Shown here one piece after another: positions 26,171-33,755 of a stretch of DNA of 43,745 bases. The notes beneath the pieces were generated by a model. It did not search any database and was not told where the DNA came from. It was given only the letters and a program-made list of their open reading frames with translations. Numbering within the stretch: the first letter of the stretch is position 1; every line of letters starts with the position of its first letter. The DNA comes from Chloroflexi bacterium HGW-Chloroflexi-9 (GTDB lineage Bacteria > Chloroflexota > Dehalococcoidia > UBA2979): contig PHBR01000026.1 of assembly GCA_002840675.1 (NCBI GenBank), positions 1 through 43,745 on the forward strand, written 5' to 3'. Position numbers and translations under genes: made by a program.

Positions 26171-27373
26171 ATGGCCGCTTCCACCACAGGATCACCCGCG
26201 TCGCCGTTCCACGCGGAGATCCGCCTCATCCTGACTGCCGCGCTCGCGCTCTTCGCCTACACCGTCGTGGTCGGCATCCTGAACGGCCTCGACCTGGTCG
26301 ACTTCGAGCACAAGGTCCTGCTCGCGCATGTGCATATCGGCACACTCGGCTGGATCACCATGGCCGTGTTCGCGGGCAGCCTCGCGCTCTTCGGCACCAG
26401 CGAGAACCGCACACCCTGGCTCATCTGGACGGCGCGCCTGGCGCCGCTGGTCGCGGCGCTCTACAACGTAGCGTTCATGACCACCACGAGCGTGGCGCGC
26501 CCCGTGCTGGGCACGGCCATGGCGATCGTGATCGTCGTCATGGCCGCATGGGGCTTCTCGCAGGCGCGCGGGCGCACGCTGAGCGTCCCCCACCTCGGCC
26601 TGCTTGCTGGCCTCGCCACCTCGATCGTCGGCGCGGGCCTGGGTGTGCTTCTGGGGCTGCGCGTCTCCTCGCCCGACCTGAACATCACGGAACGCGTCGG
26701 TGAAGCGCACCCGGCGACGATGGTGATTGGCTTCCTGGTCCCGGTGGGGATGGCCTTCGCCGAATGGGTGATGCGCCCCGAGAGCGCGAATGAGCGCGCC
26801 AGCCGCCTCGGCTGGCTACAGATCGGACTGCCGTTCATTGGCGGGATCGCCGTGATGCTGGGCATCCTGCTGGACGTGCTCGCCCTGGTCATGCTGAGCC
26901 TGCCGTTCGAGATCGCCGGCCTGGCAATCTTCCTGTGGCGGATCGTCCCGGTAGCGCGTCGGGTCTCGTGGACAGCACCTTCGGCGGGGCGTCACGGTGT
27001 GGTCGCAGCGATCTTCCTCACCGCCAACATCGCGATCTTCGTCTACCTGATCAGCAACTATGCGGAGGACTTTGACGCGACCCCGCTTCGCTTGCTGCTC
27101 GCGCTCGACCACTCAATCTTCGTCGGGGTACTCACGATGTCGGTCGTCGGGTTCATCTCCACCGTGAACCGGACGCCTCGTCCACCGGTGATCGACCACG
27201 CGGTGTTCGGTGGCATGACCCTGGGCGCCGCACTGTTCATCGCCGGTCTACTCGCGGACCAGGACGTGCTCATCCGCACTGGCACCCCTTTGCTCGGCGC
27301 TGGACTCCTGCTGGCCATTGCCGTCCACGTCGCCGGCCTGCTCAGTGGACGCGGGAGTGCGGCCGCGCGGTAA
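26171..27373 (+). CDS. Polytopic membrane protein resembling heme-copper oxidase subunit I / NnrS
   Basis: A 400-residue protein with about twelve membrane spans. Within span 2 is LLAHVHIGTLGWITMAVF, resembling the AHxHxxxLGW motif of COX1-like and NnrS-like proteins, where the His bind heme or copper. GEAHPATMVIGFLVPVGMAF and ALDHSIFVGVLTMSVVGF hold further in-membrane His. The full oxidase set of six His and the Tyr-His crosslink region is not evident, so it is probably a relative with a heme- or copper-handling role. GGAGG precedes the ATG. It is followed by a long hairpin and a cupredoxin gene. Confidence 0.75.
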   Translation: MAASTTGSPASPFHAEIRLILTAALALFAYTVVVGILNGLDLVDFEHKVLLAHVHIGTLGWITMAVFAGSLALFGTSENRTPWLIWTARLAPLVAALYNVAFMTTTSVARPVLGTAMAIVIVVMAAWGFSQARGRTLSVPHLGLLAGLATSIVGAGLGVLLGLRVSSPDLNITERVGEAHPATMVIGFLVPVGMAFAEWVMRPESANERASRLGWLQIGLPFIGGIAVMLGILLDVLALVMLSLPFEIAGLAIFLWRIVPVARRVSWTAPSAGRHGVVAAIFLTANIAIFVYLISNYAEDFDATPLRLLLALDHSIFVGVLTMSVVGFISTVNRTPRPPVIDHAVFGGMTLGAALFIAGLLADQDVLIRTGTPLLGAGLLLAIAVHVAGLLSGRGSAAAR

Positions 27374-27388
27374 CGCCGCCCAGGCGAC

Positions 27389-27432
27389 GGCCGGCCGAGG
27401 AGCATCGCCTGTCCGATGCTCCTCGGTCGGCC
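27389..27432 (+). terminator. 19-bp hairpin between the COX1/NnrS-like and cupredoxin genes
   Basis: Two 19-base arms (27389-27407 and 27414-27432) pair fully with a single G-U, around CCTGTC. No T-run follows. It starts 15 bp after a stop codon and ends 18 bp before the next start. It could end the first transcript or partly attenuate the second. Confidence 0.6.
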
Positions 27433-27450
27433 ATGCGTTACCGTCGTCCG

Positions 27451-27903
27451 ATGTCGTACCGAAACGCGTTCTCGATCATCGTTGTCGCCGTGGTCGCCAC
27501 AGCGCTGACGGCGTGCGGTGCCCCCTCCGGGGACGCCGATACCGGCGACCCGTCCCTCTTCGAGGCGGAACCGGACGCCCGTTTTACGATCGACATGCGT
27601 GACGTCCGCTTCGACGTCTCGGAGATCGAGGCTCCTGCCGGGGCGGTGATCGCGATCACGTTCACCAACCGCGGCGACATCGAGCACGACTTCTCGATCA
27701 GCGAGTTTGCGGGGACGTTCGCGTACCGGACCGCCAGTGTGGCGCACGGACACTCGACCTCGCGTGCCGTACACATGGCGCTTCGCCCAGGCGATACGGG
27801 GGAAGTCCGTCTGCGGGTGCCGGACGCCGGCGGGGTCGAGTTCTTCTGCGATGTCGCCGGCCACCGGAGGGCGGGGATGAGCGGCATCATCGCGTTCCGC
27901 TAG
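27451..27903 (+). CDS. Second cupredoxin-domain lipoprotein
   Basis: A 150-residue protein with lipobox LTAC (Cys22) and a cupredoxin fold. Strands are DARFTIDMRDVRFDVSEIEA and GAVIAITFTNRG. The copper ligands H79 (IEHDF), C133, H138 and M143 (FFCDVAGHRRAGM) are complete. It lacks the Met/Gly-rich insert of the protein at 24947. An ATG at 27433 would add six residues; 27451 gives a tighter signal peptide. It follows the COX1/NnrS-like gene and may serve as its electron or copper partner. Only 18 bp separate the start from the hairpin. Confidence 0.9.
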   Translation: MSYRNAFSIIVVAVVATALTACGAPSGDADTGDPSLFEAEPDARFTIDMRDVRFDVSEIEAPAGAVIAITFTNRGDIEHDFSISEFAGTFAYRTASVAHGHSTSRAVHMALRPGDTGEVRLRVPDAGGVEFFCDVAGHRRAGMSGIIAFR

Positions 27904-27933
27904 CCTCGCCGTCGCCTGGGGTTGCCGCTGACC

Positions 27934-27957
27934 GCCGCCGTCACTGCCGCCGTCACT
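27934..27957 (+). repeat. Tandem 12-bp repeat
   Basis: GCCGCCGTCACT occurs twice in direct contact (27934-27945, 27946-27957) and is followed by a GCGGTGA that can pair with the TCAC of the second copy. It lies in the 198-bp gap between the cupredoxin and lipoprotein genes. It could be a simple slippage repeat or a binding site. Confidence 0.4.
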
Positions 27958-28101
27958 GCCGCGGTGATTTCCACCCGCGATCCGCGACGAGGCGCTACAC
28001 AGCCCGCCCCAAGACACTGACGAGGTGGATAGACGTTCGGGCACACCCTGCACGGTGGGTGCTACGGTTTTACTCGGGATCACACACTGAAGGAAACCAA
28101 G

Positions 28102-28827
28102 ATGAACCGTAGATGGTCATGGGTCGCGGTACCGCTCGTCCTCACCGCCTTGATCGGTGCCGCGTGCGGAGGAGGCGACGACGACGATGCCACCGGAACG
28201 CCCGCAGCCACATCCCCTGCAACCCCGGCAGCCACCGGGCCAGCGACTAGCGACGACCCCGCCGACCTCACCGCGCTCGCGGGCCGCATGGGCGGAGCGA
28301 CGTTTTCCGCCATCTACGTGCTGCAGACCACCGACGACGAGGGCGATCTGACGGACGGCACCTGGGGCTGGAAGCAGGACGCGAGCAGCAACCGCACCCG
28401 CTTCGACATCGACTCCGAGGGCGAGACCGTGATCATGATCATGACCGCGGACGAGGTGCTCTTCTGCTCGGAAGGCGCCTGCTTCTCGATGGCCGGTGCT
28501 GGTGGTGCGTTCCCTAACCCCGGCGAGATGCTCACCTCCGAGGTCGACTCGATCCAGGAGGGTGCGACGGCGACCACCTCAGAGGTGACGCGTGCAGCCG
28601 GGCGCACTATCGCTGGCATCGGGGCCGATTGCTACGACTTCCGCGACACGGCGGAGGACACCACCGGCACCATGTGCTACTCGCCGGAAGGCGTGCCGCT
28701 GTTTATCGAGACGGAGAGCCCCGAGGGGGTCTTCAAGCTCGAGGCGACCACGTACGGCACTTCCGTGTCGGAGGCCGACTTCGAGGCGCCGTTCCCGGTG
28801 ACGGCGTTCCCAGGGGTGGGCAACTAG
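28102..28827 (+). CDS. Lipoprotein, unknown function
   Basis: A 241-residue protein. The signal peptide ends in lipobox GAAC (Cys22), followed by an Asp run and an Ala/Thr/Pro linker to about residue 52. The mature domain has DEGDLTDGTWGWKQDASSN, TVIMIMTADEVLFCSEGACF and CYDFRDTAEDTTGTMCYSP, with paired Cys likely to form disulfides. The strand pattern suggests a beta-rich fold like outer lipoproteins that carry lipids (LolA/LppX type), but I cannot confirm this. AAGGAAAC precedes the ATG. It is the last chromosomal gene before the tRNA-derived insertion site. Confidence 0.8.
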   Translation: MNRRWSWVAVPLVLTALIGAACGGGDDDDATGTPAATSPATPAATGPATSDDPADLTALAGRMGGATFSAIYVLQTTDDEGDLTDGTWGWKQDASSNRTRFDIDSEGETVIMIMTADEVLFCSEGACFSMAGAGGAFPNPGEMLTSEVDSIQEGATATTSEVTRAAGRTIAGIGADCYDFRDTAEDTTGTMCYSPEGVPLFIETESPEGVFKLEATTYGTSVSEADFEAPFPVTAFPGVGN

Positions 28828-28844
28828 CGGTTAACCGCCATCAT

Positions 28845-28890
28845 CCCCGTCCGCGGCTGGCGATGCTTCGCCGATTGCCCGCGGACGGGG
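28845..28890 (+). terminator. Nested hairpin after the lipoprotein gene
   Basis: CCCCGTCCGCGG (28845-28856) pairs perfectly with CCGCGGACGGGG (28879-28890). The loop contains a second stem, GGCGA-TGCT-TCGCC. It starts 17 bp after the stop codon. Confidence 0.65.
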
Positions 28891-28933
28891 ACGGACTCTA
28901 CGCCAGCCGTTATGGCGCCCCGCCGCTGGCACG

Positions 28934-28961
28934 AAGAAGCCCGCCTGACGGCGGGCTTCTT
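28934..28961. terminator. 12-bp hairpin flanking the outer tRNA fragment
   Basis: AAGAAGCCCGCC and GGCGGGCTTCTT pair perfectly around TGAC. On the minus strand this follows the 3' end of the tRNA-Gly fragment, as a tRNA terminator would. The same hairpin recurs at 32335. It may also stop plus-strand reading from the lipoprotein gene. Confidence 0.7.
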
Positions 28962-28976
28962 GCTGAGTGCGAGATC

Positions 28977-29021
28977 TGGAACGGGAGACCGGATTCGAAC
29001 CGGCGACCCTCCGCTTGGGAA
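28977..29021 (-). repeat. Outer attachment-site remnant: 3' half of tRNA-Gly, diverged copy
   Basis: These 45 bp match the tRNA-Gly(CCC) gene from its anticodon loop to the CCA end with two differences (28981 in the acceptor, 29012 in the anticodon stem). Upstream in tRNA sense the D-arm and acceptor are missing, so it is not a working tRNA. Identity ends at the 5' edge of the anticodon loop, a usual crossover place for tyrosine recombinases. It is read as the outermost attachment site of the island. The rest of the gap to 29213 holds diverged element-end sequence also seen next to the copy at 32378. Confidence 0.75.
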
Positions 29022-29213
29022 GCAAGCTAGCGGATGCGCTGTGCTGCACACGTGGCCGCGTCACCGAGCTTCGTCCAGTTATCTGCTCTTCGCGCGACTC
29101 CTCAAGGCACCCATTTCCTCGGCGCTCGCCTGTTTTCAGCGCCAGCATCGGAGACGTAGTGAATTCTGTGAACCCCATTAACTCAGAGGCTGCAGGGATA
29201 GCGGCGTCTAGAC

Positions 29214-31415
29214 TCAGCGGAGATCGGCCGCCGCGCCGAGGGCATCGTAGGACGCGCGCGCCGCGTTCTCCTCCAAAGTTGCGCGTTCGCGGTCACCGGC
29301 GTCTCGATAGGACCGGGCGAGCAGTAGTTGCGCGCACGCAACCTCGTACGGAAGTTCGGCCTTGCGCCAGAGCCGCACCGCCTCCCTCACTCGCTCGGCC
29401 GCTTCCAGAGGAGCCGCTTCCACGAGCCGGATTGCGCCCTCCGCCTGCGCGCATGCCGCTGCCATCACCGATGAGCCGAACCGGGCACTGGTCTCAAGCA
29501 TCTCATCCAAGGAAGAGTGCGCGACGCCCAGGTCGCCAGCCGCTAGCGCGATCTCCACCTGAGCGGGAAGGTTTCGCATGCGGTTCAACGAGTGTTCTGC
29601 CTGCTGCTGGACGGTTTCGCGGATGAGCGAGAACGCTGCGTCGACGTCCCCTTGGGCGAGGCGCAGGAGCGCCAGGCCGGGAGACGGCTCCCGCCCGAGC
29701 GCATGCGCCCGGCGGAACGCCTCCTCGGCGGCCGCCAGATCCCCGATCCGGCGGCGTGTTTCGCCGACCTCGTACCACGCCTCGCCGGCGTAGAAGGGGA
29801 CTACATGCTCAAGTTCGGCCGCCGCCCTGCGGGCAGTCTCCTCCGCATCCCGCCATCGCCCCCGCAGTCGGAGGATTTCCGCCTGGAAAACGCGACAGAC
29901 ACCCGGGAATCCGGAACGGGCATGACGCTCGCACCAGCGCAACATCGCCTCGGTCCACTCTCCCGCGCGGTTGTAATCTGCCAGGCTCTCACACGTGATG
30001 ATCGTGTTGCAGTAGGCGACGCCCGTGGCGTACGGCCCCAACTCGTCGCCGACGGTAGCTGCCATCGCCTCATCTATCAGCGACATGCCCTCGGCGAGTG
30101 ATCCGAGGTTTACGAGGATGCGGCCTTTGTCCTGCAGCGCGATTACTTGTAGGTCGCGCTCGCCCACGGCAAGGCCGATCGCAAGCGTCTCTGCCGCGAG
30201 GTCTAGTGCAAGGTCGGTGTTCCCATCAAGGTCGAAAGCGATGGTCGTCTTCACGCGAAGGAGGTGCCCGTACTCGACGGTCTGACCCACACCCTGCAGC
30301 AGCCGCTCAGCGCGGCCGATCCAGCCTCGGCACACGGCGAACGCGCCCATGTGAAAGTGATCCTCGGCCAGCCCGATGGCCGCACGCGCTGAACCCGAGA
30401 CGTCCCCTTGCTCGAAGTATCCGGCGTATGCCCGCTCGCGCGCAGCAATGCAATCCTCGCCACGGCCCCCCCACCAGGCAGCCTCCGCCAGACGCTCAAG
30501 GTGCTCCGGATCGAGCGGGCGGGTAGCGTCCGCCCGCGTCAATGCGTCGTGCGCACCCCGCCAGTCGTAGCGCGCGAGCGCCACATGCGCTGTCTGGAGA
30601 AGTTCCTCCGCGCCAGGCGTTGAGTGCACGTCGGCAGGCTCCGCGTTCCGGTCAAGCGCGGAGTCCTGGCGCAGGATCTGCTCCTCCAGGCGTCGCAGCG
30701 TCGGGCCCGGTTCGATGCCAAGTTCCTGCACAAGCAGCGCGCGTGCCCGCTGGTACGCGTCCAGTGCCTCGGCCTGCCGGCCCGAGCGGTAGAGCGCGAG
30801 CATCAGCTGTGCACGGAGTGTCTCGCGCAGGGGATGCACCGCGACAAGGCGCTGGAGCTCCGGGACTACGTCGGCGTGCGCACCGCACCCCAGGTCGGCG
30901 TCGATGCGCGCCTCGAGGGCACGCAGCCTTTCCTCGTCCAGCCGTGCGATCTCGGCCTGCGCCGCTCCGTCCGCGTCCAGGTCGGCGAGAGCGCTGCCAC
31001 GCCACAGTGACAGTGCCTGACGCAACACATTCGAGGCAGCCTGGTAGCGGCGCTCGCCCAGCGCGAGGCGCCCCTCGGCTACGAGCCGCTCGAACCGTCC
31101 GGCGTCGATGTCTTCGGAGGGCGCGTCGAGCAGGTAACCGCGAGCGCGCGTGAGGATGCGCGGTCGAGCCCCGGGAGCACCCTGTTCGAGAGCGCGGCGG
31201 AGGTGAGCCACGTAAGTCTGGAGCGTCTTCATGGCGGAAGCAGGAGGTGCTTCCCCCCACAGCCCCTCGATCAACCGGTCGGGGCTGAGGATCTCGCCGG
31301 TATCGAGCGCTAGCAACGTAAGGAGCGCACGCTCCTTCGGCCCCCCGACCCGGATCGGAGCCCCACCCACCAGGATCTCCAGCGGACCGAGGATACGGAA
31401 CTCGATGTGCTCCAT
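29214..31415 (-). CDS. BTAD-domain (SARP/AfsR-type) transcriptional regulator
   Basis: A 733-residue regulator. Residues 1-95 are an OmpR/PhoB-type winged helix (IEFRILGPLEILVGG, GGPKERALLTLLAL, LIEGLWGEAPP). A bacterial transcriptional activation domain follows at ~100-245 (RFERLVAEGR, YRSGRQAEALDAYQRAR, LGIEPGPTLRRLEEQIL). The remaining ~470 residues are helical TPR-like repeats. There is no NB-ARC ATPase, unlike AfsR. The start is the ATG at 31415, which begins the domain directly. It is divergent from the rhodanese gene, 135 bp away, which may be its target. The signal sensed is unknown. Confidence 0.9.
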   Translation of the reverse strand: MEHIEFRILGPLEILVGGAPIRVGGPKERALLTLLALDTGEILSPDRLIEGLWGEAPPASAMKTLQTYVAHLRRALEQGAPGARPRILTRARGYLLDAPSEDIDAGRFERLVAEGRLALGERRYQAASNVLRQALSLWRGSALADLDADGAAQAEIARLDEERLRALEARIDADLGCGAHADVVPELQRLVAVHPLRETLRAQLMLALYRSGRQAEALDAYQRARALLVQELGIEPGPTLRRLEEQILRQDSALDRNAEPADVHSTPGAEELLQTAHVALARYDWRGAHDALTRADATRPLDPEHLERLAEAAWWGGRGEDCIAARERAYAGYFEQGDVSGSARAAIGLAEDHFHMGAFAVCRGWIGRAERLLQGVGQTVEYGHLLRVKTTIAFDLDGNTDLALDLAAETLAIGLAVGERDLQVIALQDKGRILVNLGSLAEGMSLIDEAMAATVGDELGPYATGVAYCNTIITCESLADYNRAGEWTEAMLRWCERHARSGFPGVCRVFQAEILRLRGRWRDAEETARRAAAELEHVVPFYAGEAWYEVGETRRRIGDLAAAEEAFRRAHALGREPSPGLALLRLAQGDVDAAFSLIRETVQQQAEHSLNRMRNLPAQVEIALAAGDLGVAHSSLDEMLETSARFGSSVMAAACAQAEGAIRLVEAAPLEAAERVREAVRLWRKAELPYEVACAQLLLARSYRDAGDRERATLEENAARASYDALGAAADLR

Positions 31416-31550
31416 CGTAGGATGCCCGCCTCTGCCAGACCTCCGCTGGACGTCAGCCGAATCGCGACCAGAGGCCCGTACAACGAACGCACGAGGGTCG
31501 CGAGAGTGAAACACGGCAGGTCAGGCCTGTCCATTCGAAAGGAGCGTTCG

Positions 31551-31943
31551 ATGAGTGAGACGACAGCGGCGATGGTGGCAGGAGCGAAGCAGCGCGTCGA
31601 GAACCTGACTCCCGCGCAGGTGGCTGCCGAGGTCGAGAAGAACGGTGCGGTCCTGTTCGACCTGCGCGAGCCTGAGGAGCAAGCGCAGAACGGCGGGATC
31701 CCCGGCGCCATCGGTGCGCCGCGGGGGATGCTCGAGTTCTGGGCGGATCCGGCAAGCCCGTATCATCGCGCGGAGTTCGACCCGGGGAAACGGACGATCC
31801 TCTATTGCGCTTCCGGGGGCCGCTCGGCGCTCGGCGCGGAGACCCTACAGCAACTTGGCTACACCAACGTCGCCCACCTCGATGGTGGCTTCCGCGGCTG
31901 GAAGGAGGCAGGACGACCGGTGGAGGGGGGCCCTCAGAGTTAG
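31551..31943 (+). CDS. Rhodanese-domain protein
   Basis: A 130-residue single-domain rhodanese. VLFDLREPEEQAQNGGIPGA is the first conserved block. The active loop is CASGGRS with C86 as the sulfur-carrying Cys, and LGYTNVAHLDGGFRGWKEAG is the C-terminal signature. It has no signal peptide, so it is cytoplasmic. Such proteins move sulfane sulfur or detoxify sulfide and cyanide. GAAAGGAG precedes the ATG. It is divergent from the BTAD regulator. Confidence 0.93.
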   Translation: MSETTAAMVAGAKQRVENLTPAQVAAEVEKNGAVLFDLREPEEQAQNGGIPGAIGAPRGMLEFWADPASPYHRAEFDPGKRTILYCASGGRSALGAETLQQLGYTNVAHLDGGFRGWKEAGRPVEGGPQS

Positions 31944-32122
31944 GACGAGAGCGCCACGTTGAGCAGGGGCGGCCGGGTGTGGGGCGAAAGAGCTGTGATC
32001 GGGCGTCATCTGGCCCGCGATCAGTGCTGTTCGAAGTCGGCGCGCCTAGTGAAGCAAATACCCACGAGAGACAACGCGTGTGGTTCTTGCGTAATCACGA
32101 TTCAGTTCAGAAGGAACACAAG

Positions 32123-32302
32123 ATGGCATTCTCAATGGCCTGCAAAGACGCCGGCATGGCCGGCTGCCCCGGCTCGTTCGCTACCGAAACTCGTGAGGAA
32201 CTGTTTGAACACGTCGCGCTGCACGCGGCGAAAGCCCACCCCGACATGAGGATGGATGACGCGACCAAGCGGCACGTCGACGCCGTCGTCAAAACGATCT
32301 AG
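32123..32302 (+). CDS. DUF1059 small protein (59 aa)
   Basis: A 59-residue protein starting MAFSMACKDAGMAGCPGSF, with TREELFEHVALHAAKAHPD. C7, C15, H30, H34 and H39 suggest a small zinc site. This is the DUF1059 pattern; the family's function is unknown, and these proteins are often found near regulators or stress genes. AAGGAAC lies eight bases before the ATG. It is the last gene before the inner tRNA fragment. Confidence 0.85.
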   Translation: MAFSMACKDAGMAGCPGSFATETREELFEHVALHAAKAHPDMRMDDATKRHVDAVVKTI

Positions 32303-32334
32303 CGCTGCAGCGCGGATGGGTCGCCGCACATACG

Positions 32335-32362
32335 AAGAAGCCCGCCTGACGGCGGGCTTCTT
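32335..32362. terminator. 12-bp hairpin flanking the inner tRNA fragment
   Basis: AAGAAGCCCGCC-TGAC-GGCGGGCTTCTT is identical to the hairpin at 28934. On the plus strand it lies 33 bp after the DUF1059 stop; on the minus strand it follows the tRNA fragment. Confidence 0.7.
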
Positions 32363-32377
32363 ACTGAGCGCGAAGTC

Positions 32378-32422
32378 TGGAGCGGGAGACCGGATTCGAA
32401 CCGGCGACCCTCTGCTTGGGAA
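32378..32422 (-). repeat. Inner attachment site: perfect 45-bp copy of the tRNA-Gly 3' half
   Basis: All 45 bases equal 40111-40155, from the anticodon loop through the encoded CCA. Beyond 32422 identity stops at once. With the intact tRNA at the other end and an integrase beside it, this marks the far end of an integrated element of about 7.7 kb. Confidence 0.9.
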
Positions 32423-32493
32423 CCATTCTAGCGTATGCGCTGTGCTACGAACGTGAGCGCACCGCCGGAACTCGTCCAGTTATCGGAGCATCG

Positions 32494-33750
32494 CTACAGG
32501 AATTCGGCATCGATTCGCACACCGGCCAAGTCGCTTCTCATGAACCTGAAGGTTCGCGTGATGATTTCAATCGGGTTGCCAGCGTTCGCCGGGTCGCGGA
32601 CGTACCAGATCTCTTGACGATCACTCCCGTAGAAGTCCACGACTGCCAGTACGTACGACTCGCCGTGCCGTTGTGCTGCTTCCCACTCGGATTCGAGCAG
32701 TTCCGGAGTAGTGAAAGCAATTGAGGACTTCACTTCGATCCGCAGAGTCGCGCCGTCGCGCTCGGCTTCAAGGTCGTATCCATGACCGCGCTGGTTGCCG
32801 CGATACGAAACGTTCCAGCCACGGCGCTGGAGGTCTTCAGCAACGGCAAGTTCTGCACCAACTCCGGTATTCAGCGCACCCGCTGGCCCGAGTTCCGGCA
32901 GCGCGCCCGCTGCTGCTCCTGCTGCGATCCCAGGAACTGGTGCCATAGGAGCAATGGGCTGCGCTTGTTCCACCACGGCGAGGAGAGCCATGTTGGCTAC
33001 CGAATCCGGATCGCAATCGAAGATCTGCTCCACATCAGCCAGTTGGAATCCGAAATCGGCCGCGAAATCGGGTATTCCGACCCGCGCGCGCGGTGGGTAG
33101 ATGCCTGCGGGAGACATGGCGTACAGGATGGCGATCAGCGGGAACACGGGGATTCGTTTCCCCCCGGGAAGCAGGTATGGATCGCGCACGCGCGGAATGT
33201 CGAGGTCCACGACCTGATACCCGTCGCGCGTACCGCGAAGCCAGATCGCGTGCTCTTCCCCTCTGTACGACGTGCCCTGGATCCCACACACATGACGCAT
33301 CTCGGGATCGACCTGAAGGTGCGGGCACGATAGCCGGAGCGTGGGACTCTCTAAGATACGCGCCACAACGTCAGACTCGGCCGGGCAGCCAATGCCCTTC
33401 TGGATACCGAAGTTGTTACGCCACGTATTCGTTGGATATGCGTTCGCGGGGGCCTTCTCGCCAGTTCTCGTGCTGTACGGCGCAGTCGGGGATGTGCTAC
33501 CGCCGAAGGGTGCGGTCAGCACGACCAGGGGTTCATCCCGGTGCGACTTCGCCCACATGAGGTCAAGAAACTGCTGGATGTCTATTGCGGACGTGTAATC
33601 GTCGCTGCCGAGCTTCGCGAGAGCGGGGCCCATTCGCCTGAACCCGAGATACATCGCGACGAATCGGCCACGGATATCTGTCTGTCTTCCGAACTCGGCA
33701 AGCAATTCAAGCGCCGTCTCCAATACCGCTGGGCGATCCATCGGAATCAT
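32494..33750 (-). CDS. Restriction endonuclease with C-terminal DUF3883-like nuclease domain
   Basis: A 418-residue protein. The C-terminal part has GALNTGVGAELAVAEDLQ, HGYDLEAE with D326, and RIEVKSS with E339 and K341, a PD-(D/E)xK nuclease core. It is followed by FTTPELLESEWEAAQRHG, typical of DUF3883 domains. The first ~230 residues (WAKSHRDEPLVVLTAPFGGS, TWRNNFGIQKGIGCPAESD, CPHLQVDPEMRHVCGIQGT) match no domain I recognise and may read DNA. The ATG at 33750 lies 5 bp after the methyltransferase stop and has AGGTAGG upstream. Its position directly behind two methyltransferases makes it the restriction partner. Confidence 0.8.
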   Translation of the reverse strand: MIPMDRPAVLETALELLAEFGRQTDIRGRFVAMYLGFRRMGPALAKLGSDDYTSAIDIQQFLDLMWAKSHRDEPLVVLTAPFGGSTSPTAPYSTRTGEKAPANAYPTNTWRNNFGIQKGIGCPAESDVVARILESPTLRLSCPHLQVDPEMRHVCGIQGTSYRGEEHAIWLRGTRDGYQVVDLDIPRVRDPYLLPGGKRIPVFPLIAILYAMSPAGIYPPRARVGIPDFAADFGFQLADVEQIFDCDPDSVANMALLAVVEQAQPIAPMAPVPGIAAGAAAGALPELGPAGALNTGVGAELAVAEDLQRRGWNVSYRGNQRGHGYDLEAERDGATLRIEVKSSIAFTTPELLESEWEAAQRHGESYVLAVVDFYGSDRQEIWYVRDPANAGNPIEIITRTFRFMRSDLAGVRIDAEFL

Positions 33751-33755
33751 GCGGC

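Larger units (their letters stand above)
28977..32422. mobile_element. Outer genomic-island segment between two tRNA-Gly fragments
   Basis: The segment is bounded by two tRNA-Gly 3'-half repeats, each preceded by the same 12-bp hairpin. It contains a BTAD regulator, a rhodanese and a DUF1059 protein but no integrase, Rep or phage gene. It could be an older, degraded insertion of the same element family, mobilisable only in trans, or DNA trapped between successive insertions. Sequence past each half-site (GCGCTGTGCT, then GTCCAGTTATC) is shared by both ends, which supports related elements. Confidence 0.5.

Noticed and set aside
27934-27957. CRISPR-like repeat
   Set aside because: Only two 12-bp units in direct contact, without spacers. 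No CRISPR array or cas gene was seen anywhere in the window.
28977-29021. A second functional tRNA-Gly gene
   Set aside because: No acceptor or D-arm partner can be formed upstream of the anticodon loop; only the 3' half is present. The same holds for 32378-32422.
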